From the NCBI RefSeq assembly GCF_004014775.2, contig NZ_CP042808.1, forward strand, positions 1,640,001 through 1,704,000: DNA of 64,000 nucleotides. The letters run 5' to 3'. This document shows positions 16,290 to 25,136 of this stretch, piece after piece (positions within the stretch are counted from its first letter, which is position 1; every line of letters begins with the position of its first letter). The position numbers and the translations under genes were made by a program. The stretch is from Acetobacter oryzoeni. Its GTDB lineage: Bacteria; Pseudomonadota; Alphaproteobacteria; Acetobacterales; Acetobacteraceae. The notes beneath the pieces were generated by a model, which saw only the letters and a list, made by a program, of their open reading frames with translations, had not been told where the DNA came from and made no database searches.

Positions 16290-16299
16290 TATAATGAAC
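16284..16299. promoter_or_regulatory. Candidate IclR-type operator (imperfect palindrome)
   Basis: GTTCAATATAATGAAC is a 16-base inverted repeat with one mismatched pair. GTTC...GAAC-like half sites are typical of some IclR-family operators. It covers the -35 box of the iclR promoter, which fits autorepression. Confidence 0.4.
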
Positions 16300-16338
16300 A
16301 ACAAAAATCAGAACCGATCTTGCCGCGCAGAAGATATA

Positions 16339-16386
16339 GTGGAAGCCTGAAAAACAAGAACCCGAAAACGGGCAGCGGGCTTCCAC
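16339..16386. repeat. Inverted repeat with an inner hairpin in the iclR-gpx intergenic region
   Basis: GTGGAAGCC at 16339-16347 pairs with GGCTTCCAC at 16378-16386. Inside lies a smaller hairpin with CCCG and CGGG arms around a tetraloop-like AAAA. No T-run follows, so it is more likely a leader structure or a second regulatory site than a terminator. Confidence 0.4.
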
Positions 16387-16498
16387 TTCTTCACCTCGGC
16401 ATTATGCAGCAAATAAATGCACCAAAATCTCGCTCCCTTTTCCGTCCTGCGCTACAGATAAAGCCTTTCCTGCACCATAGCAGCAAAAGGGCATAAAC

Positions 16499-16981
16499 TT
16501 GACCTGTATATATGATTTTCAACTCCCCGCCCTAAATGGAAGCACCCTTGATCTGAGCGCTTATCGGGGGAAACCTGTTTTGGTGGTGAACACCGCATCC
16601 AAATGCGGATTTACTCCACAGTACGAAGGTTTGCAGGCTTTGTGGACACAGTTCCAAAAAGCTGGTCTGGTTGTTGTGGGGGTGCCAAGCAATGATTTTG
16701 GCCAACAAGAACCCGGCACCTCGGAAGAGATTTCGTCCTTCTGCCAAGTCAATTATGGGGTCACCTTCCCTATGGCGGCACGCAGCCCTGTAAAAGGGCC
16801 CGATGCTATTCCGCTTTTTAAATGGCTGGATAGTAAGCTTGGTTTTCTGGCACGGCCACGGTGGAACTTCTTTAAGTATCTCACCAACCGTCAGGGAATA
16901 CCTGTTGCGTGGTTCAGCTGCCTAACGCCGCCTACATCTGGGCGTGTCAGGCATGCTGTGGAAAACGCTCTTAAATCGTAA
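16499..16981 (+). CDS. Glutathione peroxidase family thiol peroxidase
   Basis: A 160-residue thioredoxin-fold peroxidase that reduces hydrogen peroxide or lipid hydroperoxides. The peroxidatic cysteine is Cys36 in NTASKCGFTPQYEGL; the catalytic-site tryptophan is in RWNFFKYL near 121. A second family segment, VVGVPSNDFGQQEPG, carries the conserved glutamine and ends near residue 70. It is a cysteine, not selenocysteine, enzyme. The start is TTG 16499: an in-frame TAG at 16478 leaves no other start codon, and AAAGGG lies seven bases before it. It converges on lolD with only three bases between stops. Confidence 0.88.
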   Translation: MTCIYDFQLPALNGSTLDLSAYRGKPVLVVNTASKCGFTPQYEGLQALWTQFQKAGLVVVGVPSNDFGQQEPGTSEEISSFCQVNYGVTFPMAARSPVKGPDAIPLFKWLDSKLGFLARPRWNFFKYLTNRQGIPVAWFSCLTPPTSGRVRHAVENALKS

Positions 16982-16984
16982 AAA

Positions 16985-17707
16985 TCAACCAGCAGAGGTA
17001 GGCAGTGCATCGCCGTTAAAATCGGCAGGTACCAGCCTGCCCTCCTGCATGGTCACAACCCTATCCATGCGCGGCAGCAATTCGCGGTTATGGGTTGCCA
17101 CCAGAACAGCCAGCCCTTTCTGGCGCACAACATCCAGCAACTGAGAAAACACGCTATCTGCCGTATGCACATCCAAGTTGCCGGTAGGTTCATCAGCTAA
17201 CAGCAGTGCAGGGTCATTTGCCAAAGCACGCGCAATGGCAACGCGCTGCTGCTCACCGCCTGAAAGCTTGCCCGGCAGATGGTTTACACGGTGCGCCAAA
17301 CCAAACATACGCAAAAGCTCTTCAGCTTTACGGCGCGCCTGTGCCTTGCCTACGCCCGCAATCATCTGCGGGAGCACCACGTTTTCCTTGGCTGTAAATT
17401 CACCCAGAAGGTGGTGAAACTGATAGACAAATCCTATCTGGTCTCGCCGCATCGCCGTGCGTCCGGCATCTGCCATACCAGTGGTAATCTGGCCCGCAAT
17501 AACAATCTCGCCCGCGTCTGGCGTATCCAGCAAACCAGCCAGATGCAGCAAGGTTGATTTACCTGTGCCTGATGGCGCAACCAGCCCTACAATTTCACCG
17601 GCATGCAAAGAGAAATTGATATCCTGCAAAACCGGCAGAACACCCTCATCCCCACTGCGATAAGCCTTGCGAACGTGCTTCAGGCTTAAAACTGGCTGAT
17701 TATTCAT
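16985..17707 (-). CDS. lolD: LolD: lipoprotein-releasing ABC transporter ATPase
   Basis: A 240-residue ABC ATPase powering transfer of mature lipoproteins from the inner membrane to the periplasmic carrier LolA. Walker A is [15 protein letters not shown] near residue 44, the signature is [15 protein letters not shown] near 147 and Walker B is [12 protein letters not shown] near 169. The frame extends upstream to 17794, but ATG 17707 is chosen: the protein then begins [12 protein letters not shown] as in homologues and overlaps the permease gene by only eight bases. Confidence 0.92.
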   Translation of the reverse strand: MNNQPVLSLKHVRKAYRSGDEGVLPVLQDINFSLHAGEIVGLVAPSGTGKSTLLHLAGLLDTPDAGEIVIAGQITTGMADAGRTAMRRDQIGFVYQFHHLLGEFTAKENVVLPQMIAGVGKAQARRKAEELLRMFGLAHRVNHLPGKLSGGEQQRVAIARALANDPALLLADEPTGNLDVHTADSVFSQLLDVVRQKGLAVLVATHNRELLPRMDRVVTMQEGRLVPADFNGDALPTSAG

Positions 17708-18947
17708 GCCGCAAAGCCTCCACAGGGTCTGTTTTGGCCGCACGCCAAGAAGGATAAAGCGTTGCCAGCAAGGAAAGCCCCAGCGCCATGACAATAACCT
17801 CGACCACCTGCCCCCACACCAGCTTTGCAGGCAGGTGCTCCAGATAATAAACTTCCGGGTTGAACAGGTTTGTGCCGGTCAATTTTTGCAGAAGCTGACG
17901 GATACGCTCGATATTCATGCAGAATACAACGCCGAGTGCCGTGCCTGCCACAGTGCCCGTTACGCCTACAAAAGCACCGCACATTAGAAAAATGCGCATA
18001 ATGGCGCCGCGGCTGGCCCCTATGGTGCGTAGCACGGCAATATCGGCTGTTTTATCCTTCACCATCATAATGAGGGAGGAAATAACGTTAAAAGCCGCCA
18101 CAAGAATAATCAGCGTGAGGATAAGGAACATCACATTCTGTTCCACCTGCACGGCGCCAAACAGAGCATTGTTGGCGTTCGTCCAATCCAGCACGCGCAG
18201 GCCCGGATCCCCCACCGCATTTTCAATGGCAAGGGTAACAGGGCGCACGTGCTCTGCATCCTTGGTCATGACCTGGATCTGCGTGGCCTTGTTGGGCATC
18301 TGAAAGTAAATTTGCGCCGCATGCATGGGCAAAAACACAACGCTGGAGTTGTAGTCATTCACCCCAGCATCAAAAATAGCCACCACCCGATACCGGCGCA
18401 CACGTGGCACGGTGCCAAACGCCGTGGCTGCTCCATCTGGTGAAACAAGGGTAAGGCCAGAGCCAATGCCTAAGCCTGCCCGTTCCGCCATTGTAACACC
18501 CACAACGATGGAATCATCCGGGCCAAAATCATCTAGTGAACCAGCAATAATGGAAGAACTGACGGCTTTAAGGTCTTTCAGCCCTTGCGGTGTCAGACCA
18601 TGCACCATGCCGCCAGAATTATAGGCCCCGGCGCTGAGAAGCACCTGCCCTTCCACCAAAGGTGTGGCGCTGACCACGCCCGGAACAGACCGAACCTTAC
18701 GCGTGACATCTTCATACTGAGAAATTGTACGGCCCTGGCCATAAATGGTCAGATCCCCATTCAACCCCAGAATGCGCCCCATAAGGTCGGCCTGAAAGCC
18801 GTTCATCACAGCCATAACGATAATGAGCGTTGCCACACCAAGGGCAATGCCAACTAGCGAGAAAATGGCAATAACTGATACAAACCGTTCCCCTCGCCGC
18901 GCACGGAGGTAACGGCCCGCCACCGCCCGCTCAAAGGGTCCGAACAT
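17700..18947 (-). CDS. lolC: LolC/LolE-family lipoprotein-releasing permease
   Basis: A 415-residue inner-membrane permease. One membrane helix near the N terminus (about 25-47), a large periplasmic domain (about 50-270) and three C-terminal helices with an FtsX-type domain (about 275-410) follow the LolC/E layout. The N-terminal FERAVAGRYLRARR motif is conserved. Only one permease gene is present next to lolD, so it probably works as a homodimer, as the hybrid LolF permeases of other Alphaproteobacteria do. It begins five bases after the proS stop. Confidence 0.9.
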   Translation of the reverse strand: MFGPFERAVAGRYLRARRGERFVSVIAIFSLVGIALGVATLIIVMAVMNGFQADLMGRILGLNGDLTIYGQGRTISQYEDVTRKVRSVPGVVSATPLVEGQVLLSAGAYNSGGMVHGLTPQGLKDLKAVSSSIIAGSLDDFGPDDSIVVGVTMAERAGLGIGSGLTLVSPDGAATAFGTVPRVRRYRVVAIFDAGVNDYNSSVVFLPMHAAQIYFQMPNKATQIQVMTKDAEHVRPVTLAIENAVGDPGLRVLDWTNANNALFGAVQVEQNVMFLILTLIILVAAFNVISSLIMMVKDKTADIAVLRTIGASRGAIMRIFLMCGAFVGVTGTVAGTALGVVFCMNIERIRQLLQKLTGTNLFNPEVYYLEHLPAKLVWGQVVEVIVMALGLSLLATLYPSWRAAKTDPVEALRHE

Positions 18948-18952
18948 GCTGA

Positions 18953-20269
18953 TCAGCCTGCCAGAACCAGAGCCAGCGCGTCATCCACGCTCATTTCATG
19001 GCGCTCACCGGTGGCACGGCGCTTCAGTTCCACCTTACCTTCCTTGGCACCACGTGGGCCTACAACAATCTGCCACGGGTGGCCCATAAGGTCTGCATCT
19101 GCAAACTTTACGCCAGCACGTTCTGCACGATCATCATACAGGAAGGCTTCTTCATTCGTGTTGTAGATGCGCTCGCAAATGGCATCACACAGTTCATCAC
19201 CGTTTTTCAGGTTCAAAATAACTGCACGGAAGGGTGCAACAGCATCCGGCCAGATAATGCCGTTATCATCGTGACAAGCTTCAATAATTGCACCGGCAAG
19301 GCGGGAAACCCCAATGCCGTAAGACCCCATTTCTGGGTAAAGCTGGTTTCCGTCCGGGCCGCTTACGCTGACGTCCATGGAGCGGGTGTATTTATCACCA
19401 AAATAGAAGATGTGGCCAACTTCTACGCCACGGCCTTCACGCCGACGTTCTTCTGGCACAGCTTGCCATCCGGCCTCATCGTGCATTTCATCCGTTGCGG
19501 CGTAAGGCGTTGTCACACGGTTGAAGAAGGCTTCCAGCGCTACGGGGCTGTTGGTATCAACCGGTTCATCCAGCCAATCCTGCTCTTCCAGCGCGGCATC
19601 GTAAAACACGCCGCTTTCCCCCGTGGGGGCCAGAATCAGGAACTCATGGCTCAACTCACCACCAATCGGCCCGGTATCGGCCCGCATGGGCACAGCCCGT
19701 ACACCCAAACGCTGGAAGGTACGCAGGTAAGCCAGCAGCATGCGCCGATAGGTTGCAACAGCAGAGTCGTAGTCCAGATCAAAGCTGTAAGCATCTTTCA
19801 TCAGAAACTCACGGCCACGCATCACCCCAAAGCGGGGGCGCATTTCATCACGGAATTTCCACTGGATATGATACAGAACCTGCGGCAGATCCTTGTAGGA
19901 TTTTACGGTCTGACCAAACAGATCCGTAATCATTTCCTCATTGGTCGGTCCATAAAGCAGTTCACGCTTATGGCGATCCTGAATACGCAGCATTTCCGGG
20001 CCATAGGCATCATACCGGCCAGAACGCTTCCACAAATCGGCTGATTGCAAGGTGGGCATCAGCACTTCCTGCGCGCCTACCCGATCCTGCTCTTCCCGCA
20101 CGATCTGGCTGATATTGCGCAACACTTTCAGCCCCGCTGGCAGCCACGCATAAATACCAGATGCCGTCTGGCGGATAAGCCCCGCCCGCAGCATAAGCCG
20201 GTGCGAGACAATCTGGGCTTCTGCCGGATTTTCCTTGAGAGTGGGAAGAAAGCTGCGCGAAAGACGCAT
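18953..20269 (-). CDS. proS: Proline--tRNA ligase (short alphaproteobacterial type)
   Basis: A 438-residue class IIa synthetase that charges tRNA-Pro. Motif 2 and 3 regions are visible ([27 protein letters not shown] segment near 140-160 and [12 protein letters not shown] near 325), with a C-terminal anticodon-binding domain ([13 protein letters not shown]). The length lacks the large editing insertion of E. coli ProS, as is usual in Alphaproteobacteria. The frame extends to 20332, but ATG 20269 gives the conserved [13 protein letters not shown] start. A terminator-like hairpin ends only about 17 bases upstream of this start. Confidence 0.93.
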   Translation of the reverse strand: MRLSRSFLPTLKENPAEAQIVSHRLMLRAGLIRQTASGIYAWLPAGLKVLRNISQIVREEQDRVGAQEVLMPTLQSADLWKRSGRYDAYGPEMLRIQDRHKRELLYGPTNEEMITDLFGQTVKSYKDLPQVLYHIQWKFRDEMRPRFGVMRGREFLMKDAYSFDLDYDSAVATYRRMLLAYLRTFQRLGVRAVPMRADTGPIGGELSHEFLILAPTGESGVFYDAALEEQDWLDEPVDTNSPVALEAFFNRVTTPYAATDEMHDEAGWQAVPEERRREGRGVEVGHIFYFGDKYTRSMDVSVSGPDGNQLYPEMGSYGIGVSRLAGAIIEACHDDNGIIWPDAVAPFRAVILNLKNGDELCDAICERIYNTNEEAFLYDDRAERAGVKFADADLMGHPWQIVVGPRGAKEGKVELKRRATGERHEMSVDDALALVLAG

Positions 20270-20285
20270 GGTGCATTCAGCCTTG

Positions 20286-20321
20286 TAAAAAAAGCGACTT
20301 TTCCTGAACGAAAGCCGCTTT
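20286..20321 (-). terminator. Rho-independent terminator-like hairpin downstream of rnj and just upstream of proS
   Basis: On the minus strand AAAGCGGCTTT pairs with AAAGTCGCTTT over 11 pairs (one G-U) around a nine- to ten-base loop, and seven Ts follow. It stops about 17 bases short of the proS start codon, leaving no space for a separate promoter between hairpin and gene. Confidence 0.75.
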
Positions 20322-20415
20322 GGTGTAACCAATCACTATCTGCTGTAAAACAGCGGCGGGATAAAGAAAAGCCTGACACTCCGGCATTTTCTCTTACCCC
20401 GCCTTCTGTCAGGTA

Positions 20416-22059
20416 TCAGACACGCAGTACGTGAACATCCACCAATGGGCGCTTTTGCAGCTTACGCCCCAATGCGCGACGCAGGGCCGTTTTGGCGGCC
20501 TCACGGAAGGAAACATCATCCCCACGCAGTTCATCTGGAATAATGTCCAGCGCGTTGGCGAATTCTTCACGCACACGCACGCTTTCCAGATCATCCGGAT
20601 CAAGCAGGCCCGGTGCGCTCACCTTGGGCTCACCAATCACAAAGCCTTCTTCATCCACTGCAAAACTGCCGATGACTATGCCGTTGAACAGCATTTTGCG
20701 GCGCGCAGCCAGCACCCCTCCGTTCATGGGCAGCAGACGGTTACCATCCAGCGCCAGACGGCCAGTAGGGGCTGTATCCACCACCTCCAGCTTGCCCGGA
20801 GAAAGACGCAGGATATCACCATCTTCCAGCAGAACCGGGGCAATACCCATTTCCTGCGCCAATGCGGCCTGTGCTGTCAGATGGCGCCATTCACCATGTA
20901 CCGGCACAACATGCTGCGGCTTGAGCAGTTCGTACATTTTCTGCACATCGCCACCCGTTGCGTGGCCAGACACATGCACAAAATGCTCACGGTCCGTAAT
21001 CACCCGCACGCCACGGCGTGAAAGATTATCCTGCACCGCCATAATCGCGCGCTCATTACCCGGAATCATACGGCTGGAATAAATAACCGTATCCCCCTCA
21101 CCCAAAGCGATGTTGGGGTGGGTATCCATGGCAATGCGAGACAGAGCGGAGCGAGGCTCACCCTGACTACCTGTAATGATCAGCAGAATCTGATCATCTG
21201 GCACATCGTTTACATCCTGCTCTGTCAGGAACGGCAGAACGCCAGACAGATAACCGCAATCCCGCGCAGCGGTATCGAGATTGCGCAAGGAACGCCCGAC
21301 CAGAACCACCGTACGCCCAGCAGCCTGTGCTGCCATAGCAATGGTTTCAACACGCGCCACGTTGGAGGCAAAGCATGTTACGGCAATGCGGCCCTTAAGG
21401 CTTGCCACCAGTTCCGTCATGCTGCGGCGCACTTCGGATTCTGAGCGGGACGGCCCCGGCTTCATCACATTGGTGCTGTCACACACCAGCGCCAGAACGC
21501 CTTCACGGCCAATTTCGGCCAGCCTGTTCAGGTCTGTTGCAGGCCCCACCAACGGGTCTGGGTCAAACTTCCAGTCCCCTGTATGCACCACAATGCCGGA
21601 GGGCGTGCGCAGAACCATGGACTGCGCCTCTGGCACAGAATGCGTTACCGGCACAAACTCAATATCAAACGGCCCTACATCAAACCGCGCACCGGGCTGG
21701 ATGACATGAATAGGCACATCCATAATGCGGGCTTCGGCCAGCTTGCGGCGCAGAACAGCCGCTGCAAAAGGTGTGAGATATACAGGGCACTGCAACATGG
21801 GCCAGACATGAGCCACAGCGCCAATATGGTCTTCATGCGCATGAGTAATTACCAAGCCGGCCAGCTTATCCCGGCGCTCTACAATAAAGCTTGGATCTGG
21901 CACCAGAATTTCGGCTTCTGGCGTATCGTTGCCACTAAACCCAATGCCACAATCTATCGCCAGCCACGTGTCTCCCAACCGGTAAAGGTTGAGGTTCATG
22001 CCAATCTCACCCGTTCCGCCCAAAGGCAGAAAGGCCAGATCGCCGTTCTGTTCTGTCAT
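20416..22059 (-). CDS. rnj: Ribonuclease J family metallo-beta-lactamase RNase
   Basis: A 547-residue RNase J-type enzyme for mRNA decay and rRNA maturation (endonuclease and 5'-exonuclease). The opening LPLGGTGEIGMNLN and the metal-binding motif HAHEDH near residue 75-80 are canonical; further histidine and aspartate ligands are in THSVPEA and VVHTGDWKFD. The beta-CASP domain lies in the middle (about 205-370) and a C-terminal VSGHATGGDVQ region completes it. Start ATG 22059 is nine bases after the coaX stop. The operon order nuoN-birA-coaX-rnj-proS-lol is common in Alphaproteobacteria. Confidence 0.93.
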   Translation of the reverse strand: MTEQNGDLAFLPLGGTGEIGMNLNLYRLGDTWLAIDCGIGFSGNDTPEAEILVPDPSFIVERRDKLAGLVITHAHEDHIGAVAHVWPMLQCPVYLTPFAAAVLRRKLAEARIMDVPIHVIQPGARFDVGPFDIEFVPVTHSVPEAQSMVLRTPSGIVVHTGDWKFDPDPLVGPATDLNRLAEIGREGVLALVCDSTNVMKPGPSRSESEVRRSMTELVASLKGRIAVTCFASNVARVETIAMAAQAAGRTVVLVGRSLRNLDTAARDCGYLSGVLPFLTEQDVNDVPDDQILLIITGSQGEPRSALSRIAMDTHPNIALGEGDTVIYSSRMIPGNERAIMAVQDNLSRRGVRVITDREHFVHVSGHATGGDVQKMYELLKPQHVVPVHGEWRHLTAQAALAQEMGIAPVLLEDGDILRLSPGKLEVVDTAPTGRLALDGNRLLPMNGGVLAARRKMLFNGIVIGSFAVDEEGFVIGEPKVSAPGLLDPDDLESVRVREEFANALDIIPDELRGDDVSFREAAKTALRRALGRKLQKRPLVDVHVLRV

Positions 22060-22068
22060 TTCCGTGTT

Positions 22069-22878
22069 TTACCCTTCTGCAACATAATCTCGGTCCACTG
22101 TAAGTTTTGGCAGGGGGTTTCGCCCCGCCAGCAAACGCAACCCATTTAGGGTGAGCATTGAATCCACATGTTCAAAAACAGACGTACCTTCTGAGAAGAG
22201 TGGAGCCAGACCACCGGTTGCCAGCACCTTCATGGGGCCAACCTCCTTTCTGATCCTCTCGACAATCCCCTCAATCAAACCAACATAACCCCAAAACACG
22301 CCAGACCGCATGGCGGTTACCGTGTTGCGCCCAATGGCGGAATCTCCTACTGGCCGCCCTATTCCTATACGGGGCAACCGTGCTGCTGCCTGATGTAACG
22401 CTTCAACCGACAAATTGATGCCAGGAGCAATAACACCACCGCAGTAGCTTCCATCCTTATCCACAACATCAAACGTTGTGGCCGTTCCAAAATCTATAAC
22501 CGTAAGTGGTCCACCATACATATGGTGTGCAGCCAGACCATTCAACAGCCGATCTACCCCAACCTCATCAGGGTTATCTACCTTGATGGCAAATCCCCAA
22601 TCCAGCCGGGCAGATGCAAGAAGCGGTTCAACAGCAAACCACTGCCTGCATAAAGTGCGTAAATGATACAAGGCAGCGGGCACAACAGTGCCAATAACCG
22701 CACCATCAATATCATCTGCCACAATACCTTGGGTGCGCAACAGCGCATTCAGCCAGACAGCATATTCATCAGATGTACGCTGGGCCTGCATGGTAATGCG
22801 CCACACACCACGCCATCTTTCACCATCATGCACCGCAAACACGACATTGGTGTTACCTGCATCAATAACAAGCAGCAC
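22069..22878 (-). CDS. coaX: Type III pantothenate kinase
   Basis: A 269-residue CoaX-type kinase catalysing the first step of coenzyme A synthesis. The ASKHA-fold phosphate-1 motif [11 protein letters not shown] is at residues 6-16, the [10 protein letters not shown] segment near 105-114 and the second motif [13 protein letters not shown] near 127. [11 protein letters not shown] is the conserved pantothenate-site segment. CoaX enzymes need a monovalent cation and are not feedback inhibited by CoA. It starts three bases after the birA stop. Confidence 0.94.
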   Translation of the reverse strand: MLLVIDAGNTNVVFAVHDGERWRGVWRITMQAQRTSDEYAVWLNALLRTQGIVADDIDGAVIGTVVPAALYHLRTLCRQWFAVEPLLASARLDWGFAIKVDNPDEVGVDRLLNGLAAHHMYGGPLTVIDFGTATTFDVVDKDGSYCGGVIAPGINLSVEALHQAAARLPRIGIGRPVGDSAIGRNTVTAMRSGVFWGYVGLIEGIVERIRKEVGPMKVLATGGLAPLFSEGTSVFEHVDSMLTLNGLRLLAGRNPLPKLTVDRDYVAEG

Positions 22879-22881
22879 CCT

Positions 22882-23625
22882 TTATACCCCTTCTTCCAGC
22901 AGGATATCTCCTGTCGTGATCGTTTTCATACCGGTTTCCGTGTCCAGCAAGAGGCGGCCATCTTCGGCCAAACCCGCAAATTTCCCCTGTTCATAAGTAG
23001 TTCGGCTGCTAACGACAAGAGGCGTCCCTAGAGGATGCGCCCGATCAAGCCATGCCTGCCGTAATGCGCCAAAGCCGTTTTGCTGCCAAACGGCACACCA
23101 ATCTGTCAGACTGGAAAGAATATATTGGGCAACATCCTTTACAGGCGGAACTTCACCATACTGGCCCAAGCAAGCGGCAAAGCGACCTGTTTGCTGTTGA
23201 GATGGCGCCTGCGTGAGATTAGCACCAAAGCCTATAACAAGCCGTGCGCCTTCCCGCTCTATCAGGATACCGCCAGCCTTCTGACCATCCAACAAAAGAT
23301 CATTCGGCCATTTTATCATGAGATGCCCTGCCACAGCAGGCACGGCGCGCAGCAAGCCATCATAAAACGCCAAAGAGGCGGCAAACGGCCACCCCCCCAG
23401 CATATCCTGCCCCGCCTGTTGCGCGTCCAGCAGAACAGATAAAGCGAGACTTTGTCCGGCATCCACCCATTGGCGGCCACGGCTGCCTCGGCCTTGAGTT
23501 TGCCTATAGGCTAAAACCGCAAGGCCGGAATCTGCCCCCTGCCGTGCCTGTTCCAGACAGAAATCAGAGGTGGAGCCCAGTTCTGCAAAGCATTCAAGCC
23601 GCCACGGGCTAGACTGATCTTTCAT
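22882..23625 (-). CDS. birA: Biotin--[acetyl-CoA-carboxylase] ligase
   Basis: A 247-residue biotin protein ligase that attaches biotin to the acetyl-CoA carboxylase carrier subunit. The biotinyl-AMP loop QGRGSRGRQW is near residue 44; KWPNDLLL and GGILIE are the other active-site motifs. There is no N-terminal helix-turn-helix, so unlike E. coli BirA it is unlikely to act as a repressor. The longer frame from 23658 is rejected: ATG 23625 overlaps the nuoN stop as ATGA, showing translational coupling. Confidence 0.92.
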   Translation of the reverse strand: MKDQSSPWRLECFAELGSTSDFCLEQARQGADSGLAVLAYRQTQGRGSRGRQWVDAGQSLALSVLLDAQQAGQDMLGGWPFAASLAFYDGLLRAVPAVAGHLMIKWPNDLLLDGQKAGGILIEREGARLVIGFGANLTQAPSQQQTGRFAACLGQYGEVPPVKDVAQYILSSLTDWCAVWQQNGFGALRQAWLDRAHPLGTPLVVSSRTTYEQGKFAGLAEDGRLLLDTETGMKTITTGDILLEEGV

Positions 23626-25064
23626 CCGCCCAGAGCAAGTGCTGCCTGATGCGCCCATGCCATGAGAGGGCCCATTCCTGCAACAAACAAGGCAGTTGCC
23701 AAACCCATGCTACCAGAAACAAACAGCAGGCTGGGTGCAGGACGATCCAGCACTTCTGCTGGGCTATCAAAATACATCACCTTCACAATCCGCAGATAAT
23801 AATACGCACCAACTATGCTGGAGAGTGCGCCAATTACCACCAGTACGTAAAGGCCAGACTGCCAAGCCGCGGCAAAAACCAGAAATTTACCAAAGAAACC
23901 AGCCAGAGGTGGGGCTCCCACCATGCTGAACATAAACAGTGCCAGAACAGCAGCCATTGCCGGATCTGTACGCCCAAGCCCCGCCAGGTCAGAAATGCTG
24001 ACAACCTCCCGCCCCTTCCGCCGCATTGCCGTAATGCAGGCAAACACACCTGCGTTCATGACAAAATACGCGGCCAGATAAATAAGCGTGGCCTGCACGC
24101 CTGCCAGTGATGCCGCTGCCAGCCCCATCATGGCGTATCCCATATGGCCAATGGAAGAATATGCCATCAGGCGTTTGATGTTGCCTTGAGGAATAGCCGC
24201 AAAAGCCCCGTACACCATGGACAGAACAGAAACAGTTTCAATCAGGATTTGCCAACGCGGCGCGACCGTACCAAACGGCCCGGCCATAACGCGCAAGAAT
24301 AGCGCAAAAGCTGCAAATTTTGGCGCCCCTGCCATATAAGCTGTTACCGGGGTGGGTGCACCCTGATAGACATCTGGCGTCCACATATGAAACGGCACTG
24401 CGGAGAGTTTGAAGCACAGGCCAGTAACAATAAAAACAATACCAACAATCAGCCCCATTGGCAGATTACCGGAAGCCCGAATGGCCGCCACCAGCCCAGT
24501 ATATTCCATGGTGCCTGCGTAACCATACACAAGCGAAATACCATAAAGCAGCAGACCAGAAGCCAAAGACCCAAGCACGAAGTACTTTAGCCCTGCCTCG
24601 GATGACAGCACGCTATCCCGCTCCATCGCACACAAAATGTAAATGGACAGAGATGAGAGTTCCAACCCCACGAACAATGTCATCAAATTGGCGGAGGATG
24701 CCATGATCATCGCACCCAATGTTGAAAACAGCATCAGCACCGGGGTTTCAAACGGCAGAGTGGTTTTATCCCGCGTGCGGTAACTGAACGTTAGCACCAC
24801 AGCGGTTAATGCACCTGCCAGTATCAGCATCTTCATAAAGCGGGCAAAGCCATCATTTACAAAGGTGCCTGCATAGCCTTCCCCCGTGGGAGACAGCAGA
24901 ACCAGAAACCCGCATACGGCAAATGCTGCAATGCTCAACATGGCGGAAGAGAAAAATCCTTCCCCTTTCCGCTGCAACACACCGGCTACCAGAATAACAA
25001 TACCAGACAATGCCAGCACAATTTCTGGCACCGCTATTGTCCAGTTAAAGCTGGTCATACTCAT
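23622..25064 (-). CDS. nuoN: NADH-quinone oxidoreductase subunit N
   Basis: A 480-residue antiporter-like membrane subunit of complex I with about 14 helices. The helix-5 glutamate is in VGLELSSLSIYIL near residue 134, and the channel lysines are in SSEAGLKYF and FKLSAVPFH. PDVYQGAPTPVTAY is the loop conserved in NuoN. The N terminus starts MSMTSFNW. Its ATG overlaps the stop of a 20-codon frame as ATGA; a full nuoM is missing from this place. birA follows with an ATGA overlap. Confidence 0.95.
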   Translation of the reverse strand: MSMTSFNWTIAVPEIVLALSGIVILVAGVLQRKGEGFFSSAMLSIAAFAVCGFLVLLSPTGEGYAGTFVNDGFARFMKMLILAGALTAVVLTFSYRTRDKTTLPFETPVLMLFSTLGAMIMASSANLMTLFVGLELSSLSIYILCAMERDSVLSSEAGLKYFVLGSLASGLLLYGISLVYGYAGTMEYTGLVAAIRASGNLPMGLIVGIVFIVTGLCFKLSAVPFHMWTPDVYQGAPTPVTAYMAGAPKFAAFALFLRVMAGPFGTVAPRWQILIETVSVLSMVYGAFAAIPQGNIKRLMAYSSIGHMGYAMMGLAAASLAGVQATLIYLAAYFVMNAGVFACITAMRRKGREVVSISDLAGLGRTDPAMAAVLALFMFSMVGAPPLAGFFGKFLVFAAAWQSGLYVLVVIGALSSIVGAYYYLRIVKVMYFDSPAEVLDRPAPSLLFVSGSMGLATALFVAGMGPLMAWAHQAALALGG

Positions 25065-25123
25065 TGCACCATACCCCGCAGGTGGGAGGAGAAAGAAAAG
25101 GAAAAAACCGTTTCGCGCATCAT
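25061..25123 (-). pseudogene. 20-codon remnant at the position of nuoM
   Basis: Between nuoL and nuoN only 72 bases remain. They hold an ATG at 25123 with a good ribosome site (GGAAGAAG, five bases upstream) and 20 codons to a TGA that overlaps the nuoN start as ATGA. That is the start and end layout expected of an operon gene, but the roughly 500 codons of NuoM are absent. The reading is that an in-frame internal deletion removed nuoM, or that nuoM is elsewhere and this is a leader peptide. The 20 residues are not recognisable as NuoM by themselves. Confidence 0.4.
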
Positions 25124-25136
25124 GTTTGCTTCTTCC

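Noticed and set aside
18998..20044. Plus-strand frame of 348 codons opposite proS
   Set aside because: It lies wholly antisense to a well-matched proline--tRNA ligase, its product has no family-like motif, and it has the composition of a shadow frame.
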